A stretch of DNA of 64,000 nucleotides from an uncultured Alphaproteobacteria bacterium (GCA_902590695.1 CACIXR010000002.1:62001-126000); one strand, 5' to 3'. Positions 9,423 to 19,773 are shown, counted from the first letter of the stretch. The notes: generated by a model not told the origin, from the sequence alone. Made by a program: numbers and translations.

Positions 9423-10426
9423 TAAATAAATTTTTTAAGATTAACCATAGTGTCTACCATTCTATTTGAGAATCCCCATTCATTATCATACCAAGATAAA
9501 ACTCTGCAGAATTTATCTTTGACAACTTGTGTTTGACTCATATCAAATACAGAACTGCTTGAATTATGATTAAAATCAATTGAAACCAGAGGTAATGAGT
9601 TTGTTGTCAGTATTCCATTTAATTTTTTAGTTTTTGAAGCTTGAAGAACTATAGAATTAATTTTTTCTGGGCTAGTTTTTTTCTTACTTACAAATGTAAG
9701 ATCTATAAGTGAGACATTAGGGGTAGGTACTCGAATAGCTGTTCCATCTAGTTTACCTTTTAATTTTGGTAAGACTAGACTCAAAGCCTTTGCTGCTCCT
9801 GTAGAAGTTGGAATCATTGACTCAGCTGCAGCCCTTGCTCTTCTGAAGTCAGAATGGGTTTGATCAACAGTTCTTTGATCACCCGTGTAACTATGAATTG
9901 TTGTCATGAAACCACTTTCAATTCCTAATTTTTCATCAAGAACCATAGCCAAAGGAGCAAGACAGTTAGTAGTACAAGATCCGTTTGAAATTACGTTATG
10001 ATTTTTTTTAATGGTATCGTTATTTACACCTTGAACAATTGTGGCATCTACATTTGAAGCTGGTGCTGAAATAATAACTTTTTTTGCTCCTGCATTTAAA
10101 TGAGAAATCGCCTTTTCTTTTGAAGTAAAAACACCACTACATTCAAGAACAACATCTACCTTGAGTGATTTCCAAGGAAGGTTATTTGGATCTCTTTCGG
10201 AATAAAAATTAATTTTATGTTTACCAATTTTTAATCCATTTTTGATTGAGCTAATCTCATCTTTAAGAATACCGTGAACACTATCATATTTAAGTAAGTG
10301 AGCACTGCTTTCAACACTTCCTAGTTCATTAATAGCTACAATATTAATATCTTTAGGATTTTTTTCCAATAAAGCTCTAAAAACAAGTTTTCCAATTCTT
10401 CCAAATCCATTTATTGCAACTTTCAT
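9422..10426 (-). CDS. gap: glyceraldehyde-3-phosphate dehydrogenase
   Basis: INGFGRIGKLVFRAL, SNGSCTTNCLAPLAMVL, HSYTGDQRTVD, WYDNEWGFSNRMVD. Confidence 0.97.
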   Translation of the reverse strand: MKVAINGFGRIGKLVFRALLEKNPKDINIVAINELGSVESSAHLLKYDSVHGILKDEISSIKNGLKIGKHKINFYSERDPNNLPWKSLKVDVVLECSGVFTSKEKAISHLNAGAKKVIISAPASNVDATIVQGVNNDTIKKNHNVISNGSCTTNCLAPLAMVLDEKLGIESGFMTTIHSYTGDQRTVDQTHSDFRRARAAAESMIPTSTGAAKALSLVLPKLKGKLDGTAIRVPTPNVSLIDLTFVSKKKTSPEKINSIVLQASKTKKLNGILTTNSLPLVSIDFNHNSSSSVFDMSQTQVVKDKFCRVLSWYDNEWGFSNRMVDTMVNLKKFI

Positions 10427-10437
10427 ATTTCTCCTTT

Positions 10438-12414
10438 TTATAAACTTTTAATTATTTTTTCAATTAAGTAATCATCTGTTATCTTAAAGTGCTTATATAA
10501 ATCTTTGTATGGACCACTTTCACCAAAAGTTGACATGCCAACAAAATTTTCATTTTTAATATATTTTTCCCAACCATTTATCACTCCAGCCTCAATAGCA
10601 AAAATAGGTTTATTTCCTAAAATTTCATTTTTATAACCATCATCATTTTTCTCAAACAATTCAAATGAAGACATGCTTACAACTCTTATCTTTAAATTAT
10701 TGTTTTCAAAAAGTTTATTTGATGCAGAGCAAGCAATCTCAACTTCAGAACCAGAAGATAAAATTGTTGCATCATATTCTTTAAAATCTCTTATTTTATA
10801 AGCACCTTTATTTACAAGATTTTCTTTGCGATTATCTTTTTGTAACATCGGTAGATTTTGTCTTGTTAAAACTAAGATTGTTGGTCCAGTATTGTTGATT
10901 GCACATTCCCATGCTTCTATAGTTTCAATAATATCACAAGGCCTAATGACTGTTAAATTTGGTATAGATCTTAAAGATGCAAGATGTTCAACAGGTTGAT
11001 GGGTTGGTCCATCTTCTCCTAATCCTATTGAGTCATGCGTCATTACATAAATAACTGGTATATTCATAATAGCTGATAACCTAATTGAAGGTCTGCAATA
11101 ATCGGTAAATACCAAAAACGTTCCTCCATATGGAATTAAACCTTTATGCAAAGCAATGCCATTCATTACTCCAGCCATTCCATGTTCTCTGATGCCGTAA
11201 TGAATATAATTTCCATTAAAATTATTGAATGTAATTACATTCATATCTTTTGCCTTAGTATTATTTGATCCAGTAAGATCAGCAGATCCACCAATAAGAT
11301 TTTTTTGATAGTTTGAAATTAAATTTAGCGTTAGCTCACTCGATTTTCTTGAAGCACAATTTGTTTTATCATTAAAATGCTCAGATTTTAATTCACTAAG
11401 TTTTTCTGGAATTTGATGATCAATTTTTTGATAAAAACTATCTTTAAAATTTTTACTTTCAATTAATTTTTTGTTTTTAGATAACCATGAATTTCTTGAT
11501 TCTTCATTTCTTTTATAGAAACTTCTCCACTCACGTAATAAATCATCTGGAATTTCAAACGGTGAATACTTCCATTCTAATTTTTTTCTTGTTAAACTAA
11601 TTTCATCTTCACCAAGAGGTGAACCATGTGATGAAGCTGAACCCTCTTTGTTTGGAGAGCCAAAACCAATTTTAGTTTTACAAGATATAATTGTTGGAGC
11701 ATCATTTTTTTTTGCTTGAATTATAGCTTGATCAATTTCCTCATATTTATGACCATCTATTTCAATTATATTCCAATTATAAGCTTCAAATCTTTTTTTC
11801 ACATTGTCTGAAACTGAAAGATCTGTTGATCCATCTATGGAAATAGAATTATTATCAAAAAACATAATAAGCTTATTTAATTTTAAATGTCCTGCAAGAC
11901 TACACGCTTCATGACTTAAACCTTCCATTAAGCATCCATCTCCAGCAAAAACATAAGTGTAATGATCGAATAATTCTTCTCCATAATTATTTGATAATTT
12001 TTTTTCCGCTAGTGCCATTCCAACTGCATTTGCTAAACCTTGAGACAAAGGCCCAGTAGTTGTTTCTATTCCTTCTGCACTTCCGTATTCTGGGTGACCT
12101 GCAGTTTTATTATGTAATTGTCTAAAATTTTTAATTTGATTTATGTCAATGTCTTTATATCCTGTTAGATACAAACAAGAGTATAAAAGCATTGAGCCAT
12201 GACCATTTGAAATAATTAATCTATCTCTATCAATCCACTCCGGATCATTCGGATTAAACTTTAAATGATTTTTATAAAGAATTGTTGCGATGTCTGCCAT
12301 ACCCATAGGCATACCAGGATGACCAGATTTTGCTTTTTCCACTGCATCCATTGATAAAAATCTAATACAATTTGATAATTGTCTTAGATTGTTGATATTA
12401 TTTAAATTATTCAA
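10438..12414 (-). CDS. tkt: transketolase
   Basis: SNGHGSMLLYSCLYLTGY, FAGDGCLMEGLSHEACSLAG, GIREHGMAGVMNGIALH, TFGESGPYKDLYKHF. Confidence 0.97.
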   Translation of the reverse strand: MNNLNNINNLRQLSNCIRFLSMDAVEKAKSGHPGMPMGMADIATILYKNHLKFNPNDPEWIDRDRLIISNGHGSMLLYSCLYLTGYKDIDINQIKNFRQLHNKTAGHPEYGSAEGIETTTGPLSQGLANAVGMALAEKKLSNNYGEELFDHYTYVFAGDGCLMEGLSHEACSLAGHLKLNKLIMFFDNNSISIDGSTDLSVSDNVKKRFEAYNWNIIEIDGHKYEEIDQAIIQAKKNDAPTIISCKTKIGFGSPNKEGSASSHGSPLGEDEISLTRKKLEWKYSPFEIPDDLLREWRSFYKRNEESRNSWLSKNKKLIESKNFKDSFYQKIDHQIPEKLSELKSEHFNDKTNCASRKSSELTLNLISNYQKNLIGGSADLTGSNNTKAKDMNVITFNNFNGNYIHYGIREHGMAGVMNGIALHKGLIPYGGTFLVFTDYCRPSIRLSAIMNIPVIYVMTHDSIGLGEDGPTHQPVEHLASLRSIPNLTVIRPCDIIETIEAWECAINNTGPTILVLTRQNLPMLQKDNRKENLVNKGAYKIRDFKEYDATILSSGSEVEIACSASNKLFENNNLKIRVVSMSSFELFEKNDDGYKNEILGNKPIFAIEAGVINGWEKYIKNENFVGMSTFGESGPYKDLYKHFKITDDYLIEKIIKSL

Positions 12415-12499
12415 ATACTTACCTTTATGGTTGATATAAAATTATTTAATATGGGTTCATTACAGTGACAATTATAAAATTACAAACTATAAAATTATA

Positions 12500-12688
12500 A
12501 TGGAAATACAAAAAAAAATTACAGTTCTAAGCGAAAACTTAAATAATCTAAGATCAGCTTTAGAAGATTTTAGGGATCATCATATTTCTAAAAAAGAAAA
12601 AATTAAAAATCTTGAAAATGAAATTAAAAATTTACGAAAACAAATGTCCGAGTATATTGATGAATTGGAACTTCTAATTAAGAAATAA
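12500..12688 (+). CDS. small coiled-coil protein (possibly DUF4164-like)
   Basis: 62 aa heptad-rich ORF immediately upstream of zapA-like gene. Confidence 0.55.
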   Translation: MEIQKKITVLSENLNNLRSALEDFRDHHISKKEKIKNLENEIKNLRKQMSEYIDELELLIKK

Positions 12689-12690
12689 CT

Positions 12691-13110
12691 ATGCCTTTTT
12701 ATAAGACAAAAATTTTAAATAGAGAAATATCATTAGAATATGAAAAAAAAGATGAAAAAAAAATAATAGATTCAATAAATTTAATTAATGAAAAAATTGA
12801 TGATAAATTACAAAATCCAAAATATTCTAATGGAAAAATAAGTGATACTATATTGTTATCACTTCTCTCTATTGAGCTTCAAGCAGAGCTTTCAGAAAAA
12901 TTAAATATAGAAAGAAGTTCAGAAGTAAATGATACCAAGAAACAAGAATATCTAAAGAACAATTTAGAACTTAAAGACAAAATACTAAAACTACAAAATG
13001 AAAAAAAAATTTTAGAAGATGAAAAATTGAAATTAGATCAAGAGTTTGATGAAATAAATAAAAAGGTAGAAGCTTTAATTAATATAATTAAGAATTCTTA
13101 TTATGAATAA
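12691..13110 (+). CDS. zapA: cell division protein ZapA-like
   Basis: N-terminal domain ILNREISLEYEKKDEKKIIDSINLINEKID..., coiled-coil C-terminus, synteny tkt/zapA/5-FCL. Confidence 0.75.
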   Translation: MPFYKTKILNREISLEYEKKDEKKIIDSINLINEKIDDKLQNPKYSNGKISDTILLSLLSIELQAELSEKLNIERSSEVNDTKKQEYLKNNLELKDKILKLQNEKKILEDEKLKLDQEFDEINKKVEALINIIKNSYYE

Positions 13111-13684
13111 TATTAAAGATGAAAAATCAATTATCAGAAAAAAACAAAAAATTATAAGAGATAAGATTTTTAATAATAAACCATCTCATTTTGCTTTACC
13201 TTTGTTTAATGAGCTTTTTGAAAAAATTAACTTTCAAGAAATTAATATAGTTTCTACTTTTATTTCTATAAATTCTGAGATAAATACAAAAGAGCTTAAC
13301 AATCTTATCTTTATTAAAAATAAAATTTTATGTCTCCCTGTAATTGAAAAAAAAAATAGTCATTTAATCTTTAAACAATTTAAGAGTGAAGAGAATTTTG
13401 TAAAAGGACATATGAATATATCAGAGCCTCAAAATAAAAATAAAATTTTAAATCCTGAATTAATTTTCGTACCCTGTTTAGCTTTTGATAAGAAGGGAAA
13501 TAGATTAGGTTATGGTGGAGGTTATTATGACAGGACATTTGCTTATTTAAATAAAATTAATCACAGATTCATTTCTGTAGCCTATGCATATGAAGAACAA
13601 AAGTTAGATTACATACCCATAGACAAATTTGATTTTAAAGTGGATTATGTTATTACTGAAAAAAATTTATATAGTTTTCAATGA
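13103..13684 (+). CDS. 5-formyltetrahydrofolate cyclo-ligase
   Basis: PCLAFDKKGNRLGYGGGYYDRTFA motif; follows zapA. Confidence 0.93.
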   Translation: MNNIKDEKSIIRKKQKIIRDKIFNNKPSHFALPLFNELFEKINFQEINIVSTFISINSEINTKELNNLIFIKNKILCLPVIEKKNSHLIFKQFKSEENFVKGHMNISEPQNKNKILNPELIFVPCLAFDKKGNRLGYGGGYYDRTFAYLNKINHRFISVAYAYEEQKLDYIPIDKFDFKVDYVITEKNLYSFQ

Positions 13685-14472
13685 AAATTCTTTTTATAGG
13701 TGATATTGTCGGTAAGGCGTCACGAAAAAAAATTAAAGAAATTATCCCAACACTCAAATCTAAATATAATACAGACATGATTATTGCTAATGGTGAGAAT
13801 GCTACTTCTGGTTATGGACTTTCAAAAAAGGATGCAGAAGAATTATTTTCTAGCGGAATTGATCTACTTACACTTGGGAATCATGCATGGGATCAAAGAG
13901 ATATGCTTTCTTATATTGAAGAAAATCCAAAAATAATCAGAGCTTTGAATTATCCTGATGGGGTTCCTGGAAAAGGATATTATAAGCTTGAACTTTTAAA
14001 TGGAAAAAAAATTATAGTAGTACAAGTAATGCTCAGATTATTTATGAATTTATCATTAGATGATCCCTTTAAAGGCATAATTGAATTTCTTCAAAAAGAG
14101 AAGTTAGGCAGTACATGTGATGCGATAATTATTGATATGCATGGTGAAGCAACTTCTGAAAAAAAGGCATTTGGATATTATGTTGATGGACAAGTTACGG
14201 CAGTTTTAGGCACACATACTCATGTGCCAACGGCAGACAGTGTTATTTTACCTAAAGGTACAGCCTATCAAACAGACGTGGGGATGTCAGGCGATTATAA
14301 TTCAATAATTGGTTTTGATATAAATAATCCAATACATGGATTTGTTAAGGGGTACAGGGCAGAAGGTAGATTTACACCTGCTACTGAAAACATAACAGTA
14401 TGCGGGGCTTTAATAGAGATTGATACTAATACTGGTTTATCTAAAAATATTACCCCAATTCAAGAGACATAA
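13681..14472 (+). CDS. YmdB family metallophosphoesterase (TIGR00282)
   Basis: MKILFIGDIVGKASRK, NGENATSGYGL, TLGNHAWDQRD, VLGTHTHVPTADSVILPKGTAYQTDVGMSG. Confidence 0.93.
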   Translation: MKILFIGDIVGKASRKKIKEIIPTLKSKYNTDMIIANGENATSGYGLSKKDAEELFSSGIDLLTLGNHAWDQRDMLSYIEENPKIIRALNYPDGVPGKGYYKLELLNGKKIIVVQVMLRLFMNLSLDDPFKGIIEFLQKEKLGSTCDAIIIDMHGEATSEKKAFGYYVDGQVTAVLGTHTHVPTADSVILPKGTAYQTDVGMSGDYNSIIGFDINNPIHGFVKGYRAEGRFTPATENITVCGALIEIDTNTGLSKNITPIQET

Positions 14473-14551
14473 TTTACATATATTAGACACATTTATCTAA
14501 TATTTTATATCTTTACTAACATCGGATTAAATATTTATAAATCTACTCGTA

Positions 14552-15301
14552 ATGGCAGGGCACTCGAAATTTAAAAATATTATGCATCGTAAAGGTGCTC
14601 AAGATAAAAAAAGAGCAAAAGTTTTCTCAAGACTTGGAAGAGAAATTTCTGTTGCTGTCAAAGTAGGAGGTGAAGATATTGAGAGTAATATTAGATTAAG
14701 ATCTGCAATTTCGTCGGCCAAGTCACTCAATATGCCAAAAGATAATATTGAGAGAGCAATAAAAAAAGGTCAAGGAAATGATCCTGATAGCAATTATGAA
14801 GAAGTAAGATATGAAGGATATGGCCCTGAAGGTATTGCAATAATAGTTGAGGCACTTACAAATAATAAAAATAGAACAGCTGCTGAGATTAGGTCTTCTT
14901 TTAGTAAATATGGAGGTAATTTGGGTGAAACAGGAAGTGTTAGTTTTGGTTTCGACAGATTTGGAAATATCACTCTCGATAAAAACTTAGTAAAAGAAGA
15001 TCAACTCTTAGAATTTCTTATTGAAAATAATAGTGAAGATTATGAAATTAATGAAACAGAATATTCAATATACTGTGATCAAAACCATTTGCATGAACTT
15101 AATGATAAATTAATTAAACAGTATGGTCAGACTAACTCTGCAAATTTAATTTGGAAAAGTAAAAATAATATAAATATTGGAAAAGAAACAGCAGACAAAC
15201 TATTTAAATTACTTGAAGTTTTAGAAGACAATGACGACGTTCAAGTTGTATCATCAAATTTTGAAGTTGATGATAATGTTCTATCTTCACTCACAGCCTA
15301 A
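14552..15301 (+). CDS. yebC: YebC/PmpR family protein
   Basis: MAGHSKFKNIMHRKGAQDKKRAKVFSRLGREI. Confidence 0.97.
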   Translation: MAGHSKFKNIMHRKGAQDKKRAKVFSRLGREISVAVKVGGEDIESNIRLRSAISSAKSLNMPKDNIERAIKKGQGNDPDSNYEEVRYEGYGPEGIAIIVEALTNNKNRTAAEIRSSFSKYGGNLGETGSVSFGFDRFGNITLDKNLVKEDQLLEFLIENNSEDYEINETEYSIYCDQNHLHELNDKLIKQYGQTNSANLIWKSKNNINIGKETADKLFKLLEVLEDNDDVQVVSSNFEVDDNVLSSLTA

Positions 15302-15315
15302 TGAAAGGAATATAG

Positions 15316-15609
15316 ATGCCTGATAAAGCCTGGAAAAAAAGAGAAAGAGATGTTGCAAACTATTTCAATGGGAAAAGGACACCTTTGAGTGGCGGTAATG
15401 GTAAAGTGACAAGAGCTGATGTAATCCATGAAGAATTATTTATAGAATGTAAGCTAAGAGCAAAACATACAGCAATTAGTTTATGGGATGATACTGCAAA
15501 ACTTGCGAAAGAGGAGGGTAAGACACCAGTAATAGCATTATGTGAAAAAAATAGACCAGGGTTTTGGGTTATGGTTCATAGTAGCGATCTTGAAAAAATT
15601 AAAAAGTAA
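15316..15609 (+). CDS. small PD-(D/E)XK nuclease-like protein (Hjc/phage resolvase-like), in place of ruvCAB
   Basis: 97 aa; RERDVANYFNGKRTPLSGGNGKVTRADVIHEELFIECKLRAK: conserved E, SGG..G, D, and ExK arrangement of PD-(D/E)XK resolvase-like nucleases; tightly packed between yebC and tolQ with SD AAAGGA. Confidence 0.75.
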   Translation: MPDKAWKKRERDVANYFNGKRTPLSGGNGKVTRADVIHEELFIECKLRAKHTAISLWDDTAKLAKEEGKTPVIALCEKNRPGFWVMVHSSDLEKIKK

Positions 15610-15614
15610 TAATT

Positions 15615-16328
15615 ATGGCAGATATTAATAGTACAAATTTATCGACAGAAGCACCAGATTTTTCAATGCTTGCTTTATTCATGCAGGCTGACATTGTTGT
15701 CAAATCTGTAATTATAATTTTAATCTTGGCCTCTCTTTATTCTTGGAATGTAATAATTTCAAAAATCTTAAGAATTAGACAATTAAAAAAACTTGAAAAA
15801 GAATTTGAAGATATTTTTTGGTCGGGAAATTCATTTGAAGATTTATATGAAACTTTAAACTTTAATCAGACAGATCCAAAATCAAAATTATTTTGTGCTG
15901 CAATTTTAGAGTGGAAAAAAAGTAAAGCTCAGTTTGAAAATGATACATCTGATATTAATTCTTTAAAAGATAGAATGATGAGATCAATGACAGTTGTTTT
16001 CAATAAAGAAAGTGAAAATGTTGAGAAAAATTTAACATTTCTCGCAACTGCTGGATCAACTGCACCTTTTATTGGGTTATTTGGAACAGTCTGGGGTATA
16101 ATGAATAGTTTTAAATCTATTGCAATAGCTCAAAATACAAATTTAGCAGTAGTTGCACCTGGAATTGCTGAGGCCCTTTTTGCAACTGCATTAGGTCTTT
16201 TTGTGGCTATACCTGCTGTAGTTGCTTACAATAAAATTTCAAACGATTTATCAAAATATTTTATATCTTTGGAAACATTTATGGATGAATTCTCAACAAT
16301 TTTTTTTAGACAATTAGAGAAAAAATAA
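15615..16328 (+). CDS. tolQ: Tol-Pal system proton channel TolQ
   Basis: LATAGSTAPFIGLFGTVWGIMNSF, PGIAEALFATALGLFVAIPAVVAYN. Confidence 0.96.
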   Translation: MADINSTNLSTEAPDFSMLALFMQADIVVKSVIIILILASLYSWNVIISKILRIRQLKKLEKEFEDIFWSGNSFEDLYETLNFNQTDPKSKLFCAAILEWKKSKAQFENDTSDINSLKDRMMRSMTVVFNKESENVEKNLTFLATAGSTAPFIGLFGTVWGIMNSFKSIAIAQNTNLAVVAPGIAEALFATALGLFVAIPAVVAYNKISNDLSKYFISLETFMDEFSTIFFRQLEKK

Positions 16329-16329
16329 A

Positions 16330-16758
16330 TTGATTACTTCAAATAATTTAAACAAACGAAAAAAGCAAAGATACACTCAAATGAGTGAAATTAACGTTAC
16401 ACCTTTTGTAGATGTTATGCTTGTTTTACTAATTGTTTTTATGGTCACCGCACCTCTTCTAACGGTTGGAATTAAAGTTGATTTACCAAAGGTTAAAGCT
16501 ACTGCATTAACTGATATTAAAGATCCAATTGAGATAACCGTTAAGTTAGATGGAGAAGTCTACATTGGAGAATCAAAGGTTGAAGTAGAAAATTTAATTC
16601 CTCGACTAAACGCTATTACTGAACAAAACACAGAAGCAAGAATTTATATAAGAGGTGATAGAGTGGTAGCTTATGGAAGGATTATGGAAATTATGTCCAT
16701 AATAAATTCAGCAGGATATATTAAAGTTGCATTAATTGCTCAAAATCTTGAGCAATAG
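16330..16758 (+). CDS. tolR: TolR (TTG start)
   Basis: MSEINVTPFVDVMLVLLIVFMVTAPLLTVGIKVDLP. Confidence 0.95.
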   Translation: MITSNNLNKRKKQRYTQMSEINVTPFVDVMLVLLIVFMVTAPLLTVGIKVDLPKVKATALTDIKDPIEITVKLDGEVYIGESKVEVENLIPRLNAITEQNTEARIYIRGDRVVAYGRIMEIMSIINSAGYIKVALIAQNLEQ

Positions 16759-17829
16759 ATGGATCGTATAAGCTATAATAGTTTAAAAATTATAAACTTT
16801 TTTGAAAATTTAAATCCTAAGACATCAGGTGTTATTTTTTCAACACTAATACATTTAATTATCCTTTTGTTTATGGTCGGCTTACCAAATTTTTTTTCTG
16901 CAAAAGAAATCTATGTTCCAAACGTAATACCTATTGAAATACTTAATGTTGACGAAAATACCAATTTGAAAAAATCTGATACTGAAAAACCAGAAAATAA
17001 AAATAAGGAAACAATTATTAAGCAAAAAAAATTTAATTCATCAGATCAATTAGAAGTAAAAAAAAATGTTGAAATAAATAAAACTGAAATTGAAGAAAAA
17101 ACTAATCCAAATCAACCAGTTTTGGAAATGAAACAAACTCCAAATTTAGAAGTTAAGGAAACAAAAAAAGTAGTTATCAAAGAAAAGGAAATTTTAGAGG
17201 TTAAGAAAAAAGTAGAAACAATTAAAACTGATGTAATTAAACCAAAACTCAAGCCAAAGCCAAAAATTATAAATAATGAAAATGTTAAATCAGATTTAGA
17301 TGTTGAAACAAACATAAAGGATAAACCAAAGTTGGAAAATGATAAAACCGTATCTAAACCAAAGCCGAAACCTGAGAAAGATTTTAGCATAGCATCAATG
17401 CTCAAAGATTTAAGAAATGAAAAAACAAATATAGTTCAAAATCAAGTTAAGGAAGAGGTTGAAGAGGTTGATAATAAAAGTACAGATGATACTGATGACA
17501 ACATTATGCTATCAATATCTGAAATAGACATGTTGAGGCAGCAATTATCTTCTTGTTGGAATGCTCCAGCAGGTGCAGTTATAGAAAGAGGAGACAAAGT
17601 AACAATTTCAGCAAAAATATTACAAAATATGAAGGTTTCACCAAGTAGCATCCGCATTGTTGACACAAATATAGCTAAAACTAATCCATTTTATGGACCA
17701 ATTACAGATAGCGCAATGAGAACTCTTTTAAACCCAGAATGTACACCGTTAAAACTTCCAAAAGATAAATATAATCTATGGAAAAATCTTACAATTACTT
17801 TTGATTATAGTATTATGAAAGGATATTGA
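16759..17829 (+). CDS. tolA: TolA
   Basis: N-terminal TM, Lys/Glu/Pro-rich middle, C-terminal domain LSSCWNAPAGA...V.ISAKI...IRIVD; between tolR and tolB. Confidence 0.85.
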   Translation: MDRISYNSLKIINFFENLNPKTSGVIFSTLIHLIILLFMVGLPNFFSAKEIYVPNVIPIEILNVDENTNLKKSDTEKPENKNKETIIKQKKFNSSDQLEVKKNVEINKTEIEEKTNPNQPVLEMKQTPNLEVKETKKVVIKEKEILEVKKKVETIKTDVIKPKLKPKPKIINNENVKSDLDVETNIKDKPKLENDKTVSKPKPKPEKDFSIASMLKDLRNEKTNIVQNQVKEEVEEVDNKSTDDTDDNIMLSISEIDMLRQQLSSCWNAPAGAVIERGDKVTISAKILQNMKVSPSSIRIVDTNIAKTNPFYGPITDSAMRTLLNPECTPLKLPKDKYNLWKNLTITFDYSIMKGY

Positions 17830-19145
17830 TGAAAAAAGTTTTCTTAATAACCCTTTTTTTATTTTCGAGTTTAAAAGTCTATTCATTAGAAGTGACTCTA
17901 ACACAAGGTAGTGTGAAGCCAACTCCAATAGCTGTGACAGAATTATATTCAAAAAATTCGCAATTAACAAAAGTAGGTAAAAATATTTCATCTGTAATCT
18001 CTGATAACTTAGAAAGGTCTGGTCTTTTTCTACCAATTGATAAAAGGTCATTTATCCAAGATAAAGAATCATTAGCTCAAAAGCCAAGGTTTGAAGATTG
18101 GAAATTAATAAAGGCTCAACATTTAGTTTCTGGAAAAATTTCAACAAACAATGGAAAAATATCTGTAGAATTTAGATTGTTTGATGTCTTTCAACAAAAG
18201 CAAATAGTTGGAAAAAAGTACGAAACTAATGAGAAGAATTGGAGAAGAGTTGCACACATTATTTCAGATTCCATTTTTAAAAATATAACTGGCGAAGGTG
18301 GTTACTTTGATACAAGAATAGTTTATGTTGCTGAAACTGGTCCAAAAGAAAATAAACAAAAAAGATTAGCAATAATGGATCAAGATCAATCAAATCATCG
18401 TTTTCTAACTGATGGATCATACCTAGTATTAACACCAAGGTTTTCTCCTAATTCACAAAAAATTACCTACATGTCTTATGTAAACAGAAATAACCCTAGA
18501 GTTTACATTTTTGATATTGAAACCGGTAAACAAGAAATAGTTGGTGAGTTTCCAGGAATGACATTTGCGCCACGTTTTTCACCTGATGGTAATCAAATCG
18601 TAATGTCATACACTGATCCAGAAATTGGTAATTCTGAAATTTATATTCTTGATTTAAAAACAAGAATCTCAAAAAGAGTTACTAATAATTCATCAATTGA
18701 TGTCTCTGCAAGTTTTTCACCTGATGGCAAAAAAATAGTTTTTAATTCAGATAGAAGTGGAAGAAGGCATTTGTATGTTTCTGATAATAATGGAAAAAAT
18801 ATCAAGAGAATTAGCAGGGAAGCAGGAAGTTACTACACACCAGTCTGGTCTCCAAGAGGTGATATGATTGCATTTACAAAACAAGAAGGAGGGCAATTTT
18901 ATATAGGTGTTATGGAGGTTGATGGTTCTAATGAAAGAATGATTGCAAAATCATTCCATGTTGAAGGACCGACATGGGCTCCAAATGGTAGATTTTTGAT
19001 GTACTTTAAAGAAGAGAGAACTGCCGAGGATGGCTCAGGAGGTGAATCTAGTCTATATTCTATTGATTTAACTGGATTTAATGAAAGAAAAGTAATAACT
19101 CCCTTAGGAGGGTCTGACCCGGCTTGGTCTCCCTTGATGCATTAA
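17826..19145 (+). CDS. tolB: Tol-Pal system protein TolB
   Basis: Signal peptide and repeated WD-like SPDGKKIVFNSDRSGRRHLYV; GGSDPAWSPL C-terminus. Confidence 0.96.
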   Translation: MMKKVFLITLFLFSSLKVYSLEVTLTQGSVKPTPIAVTELYSKNSQLTKVGKNISSVISDNLERSGLFLPIDKRSFIQDKESLAQKPRFEDWKLIKAQHLVSGKISTNNGKISVEFRLFDVFQQKQIVGKKYETNEKNWRRVAHIISDSIFKNITGEGGYFDTRIVYVAETGPKENKQKRLAIMDQDQSNHRFLTDGSYLVLTPRFSPNSQKITYMSYVNRNNPRVYIFDIETGKQEIVGEFPGMTFAPRFSPDGNQIVMSYTDPEIGNSEIYILDLKTRISKRVTNNSSIDVSASFSPDGKKIVFNSDRSGRRHLYVSDNNGKNIKRISREAGSYYTPVWSPRGDMIAFTKQEGGQFYIGVMEVDGSNERMIAKSFHVEGPTWAPNGRFLMYFKEERTAEDGSGGESSLYSIDLTGFNERKVITPLGGSDPAWSPLMH

Positions 19146-19224
19146 TTAAATATAATACAAAAAAATATACGAAATTTTGAAAAAAATGTTAAGGAACTAC
19201 TAATAATTTAGTATATCTACGCAA

Positions 19225-19237
19225 AGTATTAAGGGAG
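19225..19237 (+). promoter_or_regulatory. pal Shine-Dalgarno region, 5' arm of a perfect 13-nt long-range inverted repeat
   Basis: AGTATTAAGGGAG, includes SD AAGGGAG 9 nt before ATG at 19247; exact reverse complement of CTCCCTTAATACT at 19774-19786. Confidence 0.85.
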
Positions 19238-19246
19238 CAATTATTT

Positions 19247-19768
19247 ATGTTTTACAAGTTTTTTATCTCTGTATTGATGGTTTTATTTCTTGCCGCTTGT
19301 GCAACAACACCTAAAGATTCAGCTGACTCTTCAGGTTCAGGATCAAGTAGTTCTGGAAGTGATGTTTCTTCAGAAGGAACTATTACTGAAACTACAGGAA
19401 GTGGAATAGTTTCTGGTTCACAGGAAGATTTAATAGTAAATGTCGGTGATAGAGTATTTTTTGGATATGACAGTTCAGATTTAGACTCAGACGCTTTAGA
19501 ATTACTTCAAGATCAAGTTGCATGGCTCAAGCAAAATAGTGATGTTTCAGTCACGATTGAAGGGCATTGCGATGAAAGAGGGACTAGAGAGTACAACTTA
19601 GCTCTTGGTGAAAAAAGAGCACAAGCTGTTAAAAATTACCTAATTGGATTAGGAATTAATCCAGATAGAGTATCAACTATAAGTTATGGTAAAGAAAGAC
19701 CTGCTGTTGTCGGATCTAACGATGGAGCATGGGCTCAAAATAGACGATCAGTAACTTTAGTTAACTAA
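19247..19768 (+). CDS. pal: peptidoglycan-associated lipoprotein Pal
   Basis: Lipobox LAAC; OmpA-like domain FFGYDSSDLDSDALELL, IEGHCDERGTREYNLALGEKRA, NRRSVTLV. Confidence 0.97.
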   Translation: MFYKFFISVLMVLFLAACATTPKDSADSSGSGSSSSGSDVSSEGTITETTGSGIVSGSQEDLIVNVGDRVFFGYDSSDLDSDALELLQDQVAWLKQNSDVSVTIEGHCDERGTREYNLALGEKRAQAVKNYLIGLGINPDRVSTISYGKERPAVVGSNDGAWAQNRRSVTLVN

Positions 19769-19773
19769 TCTAC

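Noticed and set aside
13085-13110. 6S RNA, often found between zapA and the 5-FCL gene
   Set aside because: The two genes overlap by 8 nt here, so there is no room for ssrS.
17112-17405. Lys/Pro-rich repeats in tolA (KPKLKPKPK, KPKPKPEK) as a possible DNA repeat element
   Set aside because: Ordinary low-complexity TolA linker composition; not a mobile or CRISPR-like repeat.
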